Shown here one piece after another: positions 5,351 to 9,344 of a DNA stretch of 9,344 nt. Positions within the stretch are counted from its first letter, which is position 1, and the number at the start of each line of letters is the position of its first letter. The notes beneath the pieces are model-generated. The model was given only the letters and a program-made list of their open reading frames with translations. It was not told where the DNA came from and searched no databases. Both the position numbers and the translations under genes were made by a program. This DNA is from Actinomycetes bacterium. Its GTDB lineage: Bacteria > Actinomycetota > Acidimicrobiia > Acidimicrobiales > Palsa-688. The DNA lies in assembly GCA_021827225.1 (NCBI GenBank), contig JAKAXG010000121.1, positions 1 through 9,344 on the forward strand, given 5' to 3'.

Positions 5351-7072
5351 GTGAGGTTCAACCGAGCGCTGCTGGCCCTGATCGCGACCGGCTGCGTCGT
5401 GATGGCCGCGTTGACGGTGTTCGCCGTGGAGCTCAGCAACAACCAGATCCGCTCCCGGCAGGAGATCGAACGCCAGATCAGGGACCGGGCGGTCCTGGCC
5501 GCGGCGCTCATCGACAGCCTGTTCAACGCCAGCGCCCACGGCTACCAGACCCCCGGCCCGACCACTGACGCCTTCTTCTCCCCCACCGTCACGACCGCGG
5601 AGATGGACCGGCTGGTCGGGCAGAACACCTACCTGGCCGTGCTGGACTCCACCGGGCGGGTCATCGCCCGCTCCTCGTCGCTCACCGCCCCCCTTCAGGA
5701 CCGGATGCTTTCGTCAGTGGCACTGTCGATGGTCCGCTCGGGCCGTCCGTACGGCTTCGGCAACGCGTCAGCCTCCGGAGCCAGCAGTGTCCTCGATTTC
5801 GCGGTGCCCGTGCACACGGTCTACGGGAACCGAATGGTGGTCGTCGGGTTCGCCCCCCAGGCCCTCGAGGCCCTGCTGGTCGCCGATCTGCGGGCGATCC
5901 CGGGCGTGAGCGGCGAGGCGAACTACATCGTCGACGGCAACGGGGTGGTCCTGGCGTCGGGCAGCCCGGAGGTCCCGTTCGGCTCGCGGGTCGCCCAGGC
6001 CGGGGCCCTGACCGCCCTCGGCGGCGGGTCGCCCGATCGCAACGGCACCTACTTCGAGCACAGGCATCTGGTGAACTCGACCTGGCAGGTCGTGCTGGCG
6101 GCCCCGGACCGGCCGCTGTTCGCCAGCGTCACCGGGATCCGTCAGCTGGTCCCCTGGCTGGTCTTCGGCGCCTTCGCTCTGATGGCGGCGGTGGCCCTCG
6201 TCCTGGGCTGGCGGGTGCTGAGGACCGCCGCCGAGCTGCAGGAGTCCAACGACCGGCTGGCCGGCGCCAACCGGGACCTGCTCGGGGCCAACACCGCGCT
6301 CGAGCAGCGGGCCGCCGAGCTGGCCCGGTCCAACGAGGAGCTGGACCAGTTCGCCTCCATCGCGTCGCACGACCTCCAGGAGCCGCTCCGCAAGGTCCGC
6401 ACCTTCACCGAGCAGCTGAGCGTCACCGAGGGAGAGCGCCTCTCCGAGAAGGGGCGGGACTACCTGGCCCGGTCCAACGCGGCGGCGGAGCGGATGCAGA
6501 AGCTGATCGAGGACCTGCTGCGGTTCTCCCGGGTCTCCACCCAGGGTCGACCGTTCACGCCGGTCGACCTGGCGGAGACGGCCCGGGCGGTCGTCGACGA
6601 TCTCGACTCGCAGATCGCCGAGACGGGGGCGACCGTGAGGATCGGTGACCTGCCCGCCGTCGACGCCGACCCGCTCCAGATGCAGCAGTTGCTGCAGAAC
6701 CTGGTCTCCAACGCCTTGAAGTTCAGGCGGGAGGGAGTGAGACCGGAGGTGGAGATCGACGCGATCGTCGGGGATTCGACGGTGGCGCTGCGGGTCCGGG
6801 ACAACGGCATCGGCTTCGAGCCCCGCTACGCGCAGCGCATATTCCGTATCTTCGAGCGCCTGCACGGGCGGAGCGAGTACCCGGGAACCGGGATCGGGCT
6901 GGCCCTGTGCCGGAAGATCGCCGACCGCCACGGCGGGACGATCACCGCCCACGGGGTCCCGGGGCGGGGCGCGACGTTCACCGTGATTCTGCCGCGGGTC
7001 CACGGGCAGGTGCGCCAGAGCGCGCCCTCCGACCAGGTAGCGGTCGCCGACCGGGCCCCGGCCGGTGCCTGA
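5351..7072 (+). CDS. Membrane sensor histidine kinase with extracytoplasmic sensor domain
   Basis: A 573-residue kinase. Layout from the GTG at 5351: membrane helix 1 at about 3-26; an extracytoplasmic domain of about 235 residues containing two PAS-like modules (YLAVLDSTGRVIARS and YIVDGNGVVLASG), as in double-Cache sensors; helix 2 at about 266-290; an Ala/Glu-rich coiled coil to about 330; a dimerisation domain with the phosphorylated His340 in ASIASHDLQEPLRKVRTF; and a HATPase domain with N box (Asn450, Asn454), G1 DNGIGF (484-489) and G2 GTGIGLAL (512-519). All catalytic boxes are intact, so it should be active. The SHDLQEPLR box is the type that pairs with Rcp1-like regulators and bacteriophytochromes, though no chromophore domain is present. 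The start has GGGGGG 7 nt upstream. It lies 21 bp before the GGDEF-EAL gene and after the free receiver, and probably phosphorylates one or both. The ligand is unknown. Confidence 0.93.
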   Translation: MRFNRALLALIATGCVVMAALTVFAVELSNNQIRSRQEIERQIRDRAVLAAALIDSLFNASAHGYQTPGPTTDAFFSPTVTTAEMDRLVGQNTYLAVLDSTGRVIARSSSLTAPLQDRMLSSVALSMVRSGRPYGFGNASASGASSVLDFAVPVHTVYGNRMVVVGFAPQALEALLVADLRAIPGVSGEANYIVDGNGVVLASGSPEVPFGSRVAQAGALTALGGGSPDRNGTYFEHRHLVNSTWQVVLAAPDRPLFASVTGIRQLVPWLVFGAFALMAAVALVLGWRVLRTAAELQESNDRLAGANRDLLGANTALEQRAAELARSNEELDQFASIASHDLQEPLRKVRTFTEQLSVTEGERLSEKGRDYLARSNAAAERMQKLIEDLLRFSRVSTQGRPFTPVDLAETARAVVDDLDSQIAETGATVRIGDLPAVDADPLQMQQLLQNLVSNALKFRREGVRPEVEIDAIVGDSTVALRVRDNGIGFEPRYAQRIFRIFERLHGRSEYPGTGIGLALCRKIADRHGGTITAHGVPGRGATFTVILPRVHGQVRQSAPSDQVAVADRAPAGA

Positions 7073-7093
7073 GCGGCGCGGGGAGAGGGACCG

Positions 7094-9235
7094 GTGATAC
7101 GCCCGGCGACCGGTTGCGTGGCGGTGCTGCTCGTCGAGGACGACGAGGACGACTATGTCCTCACCCGTGAGATGCTCAGGAGCCAGGACCGGACCCAGTT
7201 CAGCCTGGACTGGCGCTCCAGCTACGACAGCGCCCTCGCCGTCATCGCCTCCTCGGATTACGACGTCTACCTGATCGACTACCGGTTGGGCGGCCGCACC
7301 GGCCTCGACCTGGTCAAGGAGGCGTTCAGCGGGCAGCCTCCCGGTCCGGTCATCATCCTCACCGGGCAGAACGACTACCAGGCGGACTCCGAGGCCAGCG
7401 TCTCGGGGGTGACCGACTTCCTGCTCAAGCAGGAGCTGACGCCCTACTCCCTGGAACGGTCGCTGCGCTACGCCCTCAGCCACCACCAGGCCATGCAGGA
7501 CCTGGCCGCCAGCGAAGCCCGCTACGCGCTCGCCGCCCGAGCCGTCAACGACGGCATATGGGACTGGGATCTGCGCAGCGACCGGGTGTACTTCTCCCCC
7601 AGGTGGCACGCCCTGCTCGGCCTGTCGCCCGGCGCCCCCACCGGCACCCCCGAGGACTGGTTCTCGCTGGTCCACCACGAGGATCAGAGAGGCCTCCGGC
7701 TGGCCATAGAGGCGCACCTCAGCGGCCGCACCTCCCTCCTGCAGTTCAAGCACCGGATGCGCCACGCCGACGGATCCTGGCGGTGGATCCTCACCCGCGG
7801 CATCGCCGTCGACGACGCCGCCGGTGTCCCGGTGCGTCTGGCCGGCTCGCTCTCCGACATAACCGCCTCCCGGCGCACCGAGCGCCAGCTCGAGCACGAC
7901 GCCCTGCACGATTCGCTGACCGGGCTGCCCAACCGGGCCCTGTTCATGGACCGTCTCGAGCGGGCCATCCTCCGGCACAGACGGAACCCCGACGCCACCT
8001 GTGTGGTGCTGTTCGTCGACGTCGACCGGTTCAAGATGGTCAACGACACGTTCAGCCACAGCGTGGGTGACCTGCTGCTCGTCGCGCTGTCCGGTCGCAT
8101 CGCCGCCGAGCTGCGCCCGACCGACACCGTGTCGCGCCTGGCCGGCGACGAGTTCGCCGTGCTGCTCGACGAGGTGCCCGCCGCCGGGGCGGAGGAGTAC
8201 GCCGTGGCCGTGGCCGGGCGGCTGCATTCCGCCCTGCGCTACGGGTTCAACGTCGACGGTCACCGGCTGTTCGTGAGCGCCAGCACCGGCATCGCCCCGG
8301 CGCGCGACCCGGTGAGCCCGGCCGACCTGCTCCGCAACGCCGACATCGCCATGTACGAGGCCAAGCACCGCGGCCGCGACCGGTACGCGGTGTTCGACGA
8401 CAGCATGCACCGGCGCATCGTCGACCGCCTGGCTCTCGAGAACCTGCTGCGGGAGGTGATCGAGCAGTCCCTCATCGAGGTGTACTACCAGCCGGTGATC
8501 GACCTGGCCACGAGCCGGCTCTACGGCTTCGAGGCCCTGGCCCGCTGGCCGGCGGGATGGCCGGTCATCGCCCCCTCGGAGTTCATACCGATCGCCGAGG
8601 AAACCGGGCTGGTGGGCCCGCTGGGCCGGCACGTGCTGCTCACCGCCCTGTCCGACCTGGCCTCCTGGAGGGCGACCGGGCTGGTCGATGACTCCACCCG
8701 GATGAGCGTGAACGTCTCGGGCCGCCAGCTGGACGAACCCGAATTCCCCGACCAGGTGCTGTGGGCCCTGGGCGAGACCGGGGTGCCCGGGCGGCTCCTG
8801 CGGCTGGAGATCACCGAGGGCACCCTCATGCGCGAGCCGGAGCGGATGAGCCGCATAGTGGCGGAGGTGTGCACCCGGGGGGTGGGACTGGAGCTGGACG
8901 ACTTCGGGACGGGGTACTCCTCCCTCACCGCCCTGCACAGCTTCCCCGTGGGGGCGTTGAAGATCGACCGCAGCTTCGTGGAGGCGCTCACCCTCGACGG
9001 TGACCCCATCGTCCGTTCCACGGTGGCGCTGGGCCACAGCCTGGGCCTCAGGGTGATCGCCGAGGGCATCGAGCACCCGGTACAGCTGCAGCGGCTGCGG
9101 GAGCTGGGCTGCGACCTCGGGCAGGGATACCTGTTCGCCCGGCCGGTGGCCGCCCGGGACATCGGCCGGCTGCTGCGGGGCTGGGGAGCAGCGCCCCCCT
9201 CGCCGGCCGTGACGGAGGACCGGCCGGTGGCGTAG
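7094..9235 (+). CDS. Receiver-PAS-GGDEF-EAL protein, predicted bifunctional c-di-GMP enzyme
   Basis: A 713-residue cytoplasmic protein. Domains: receiver (about 10-130; acid pocket Glu15-Asp17, phospho-acceptor Asp62 in LIDYRLGG, Thr90, Lys112); PAS of the PAS_3 type (about 142-265, GIWDWDLRSDRVYFSPRW); GGDEF (about 268-435); EAL (about 445-700). The cyclase signature is AGDEF at 350-354, with the first Gly replaced by Ala, a variant that can still be active. The inhibitory I-site RxxD is intact at Arg341-Asp344, nine residues before the signature. The phosphodiesterase part has EALARW (Glu480), Asn540, EITE (Glu572), DDFGTGYSSL (Asp602, Asp603), Lys623, AEGIE (Glu657) and QGYLF, so all expected metal and catalytic residues appear present. 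The GTG at 7094 follows GGAGAGG with a 5-nt spacer, 21 bp after the kinase stop. Phosphorylation and a PAS ligand probably decide which activity wins. Confidence 0.95.
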   Translation: MIRPATGCVAVLLVEDDEDDYVLTREMLRSQDRTQFSLDWRSSYDSALAVIASSDYDVYLIDYRLGGRTGLDLVKEAFSGQPPGPVIILTGQNDYQADSEASVSGVTDFLLKQELTPYSLERSLRYALSHHQAMQDLAASEARYALAARAVNDGIWDWDLRSDRVYFSPRWHALLGLSPGAPTGTPEDWFSLVHHEDQRGLRLAIEAHLSGRTSLLQFKHRMRHADGSWRWILTRGIAVDDAAGVPVRLAGSLSDITASRRTERQLEHDALHDSLTGLPNRALFMDRLERAILRHRRNPDATCVVLFVDVDRFKMVNDTFSHSVGDLLLVALSGRIAAELRPTDTVSRLAGDEFAVLLDEVPAAGAEEYAVAVAGRLHSALRYGFNVDGHRLFVSASTGIAPARDPVSPADLLRNADIAMYEAKHRGRDRYAVFDDSMHRRIVDRLALENLLREVIEQSLIEVYYQPVIDLATSRLYGFEALARWPAGWPVIAPSEFIPIAEETGLVGPLGRHVLLTALSDLASWRATGLVDDSTRMSVNVSGRQLDEPEFPDQVLWALGETGVPGRLLRLEITEGTLMREPERMSRIVAEVCTRGVGLELDDFGTGYSSLTALHSFPVGALKIDRSFVEALTLDGDPIVRSTVALGHSLGLRVIAEGIEHPVQLQRLRELGCDLGQGYLFARPVAARDIGRLLRGWGAAPPSPAVTEDRPVA

Positions 9236-9238
9236 GGC

Positions 9239-9267
9239 CCTCCCCGGCGCCGAGCCGGGCCGGGAGG
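9239..9267 (+). terminator. Candidate hairpin terminator after the kinase / GGDEF-EAL operon
   Basis: Three bases after the TAG, CCTCCC (9239-9244) can pair with GGGAGG (9262-9267). The stem continues as GGC/GCC across one bulged C at 9245, or alternatively as an inner CCCGGC/GCCGGG stem (9243-9248 with 9254-9259). No T-run follows. Position and pairing suggest a U-poor terminator, but similar pairings are common at this GC content. Confidence 0.4.
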
Positions 9268-9344
9268 CGGTGACTATGCTCACCGGTCGAGCGGTTGTGC
9301 CTCCAGCCGTGACACGGTCCGTCCGGGCCGGCCGTACCGTCAGA
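9268..9344. other. Intergenic tail at the right edge
   Basis: No gene start can be supported before the window ends. It holds two small inverted repeats: CGGTGA-CTATGC-TCACCG at 9268-9285 and CCGTG-A-CACGG at 9308-9318. The loop of the first overlaps TATGCT (9275-9280), which could serve as a -10 element for a following gene on the plus strand, but no -35 element is seen. Confidence 0.3.

Noticed and set aside
5768..9283. A 1171-codon open frame on the minus strand opposite the kinase and GGDEF-EAL genes
   Set aside because: Its length reflects strong GC bias in the codons of the real genes. The translation is rich in Gly, Pro, Val, His and Gln, shows no domain, and the plus-strand frames carry unmistakable catalytic motifs.

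Overview
The window is very GC-rich, with G or C at most third codon positions and GTG and TTG starts beside ATG. Several gene families have an actinobacterial flavour: an MmpL-type exporter, and PEP synthase with a WFKEL...AGGKGANLGEL start. A high-GC actinobacterium, possibly an environmental or uncultured lineage, is the best guess. I cannot name a genus from sequence alone.

Layout. (1) 1-357, minus strand: the first 119 codons of phosphoenolpyruvate synthase, cut by the window edge. (2) 358-566: a divergent intergenic region with a 31-bp GC-rich tandem repeat built around a 12-bp palindrome. (3) 567-848, plus: a 93-residue protein resembling amphi-Trp domain proteins. (4) 873-2207 and 2259-4466 (or 4538), minus: an apparent two-gene operon, MMPL/RND exporter first and then a ClC-family chloride channel or transporter. 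(5) 4467-4706: a second divergent control region. (6) 4707-5186, plus: a single-domain Rcp1-like response regulator followed by a strong hairpin. (7) 5351-7072 and 7094-9235, plus: a membrane histidine kinase with an extracytoplasmic sensor, then a receiver-PAS-GGDEF-EAL protein 21 bp downstream. (8) 9236-9344: a hairpin and no recognisable gene.

How the genes may work together. The right half is a coherent signalling cassette: one sensor kinase flanked by two receiver proteins. One receiver is free-standing; the other is joined to both c-di-GMP synthesis and degradation domains. The simplest model is a branched two-component pathway that sets c-di-GMP level. The left half is a divergently transcribed envelope transport operon, whose regulation by the neighbouring response regulator is possible but unproven. 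The PEP synthase and small-protein pair looks like an unrelated metabolic or stress locus.

I see no mobile element, CRISPR array, tRNA, rRNA or defence system. The items most worth a second look are the tandem palindromic repeat, the ClC protein with a leucine at the internal proton-glutamate position, the exporter and ClC frames separated by a single in-frame TAG, and the kinase with two receivers.
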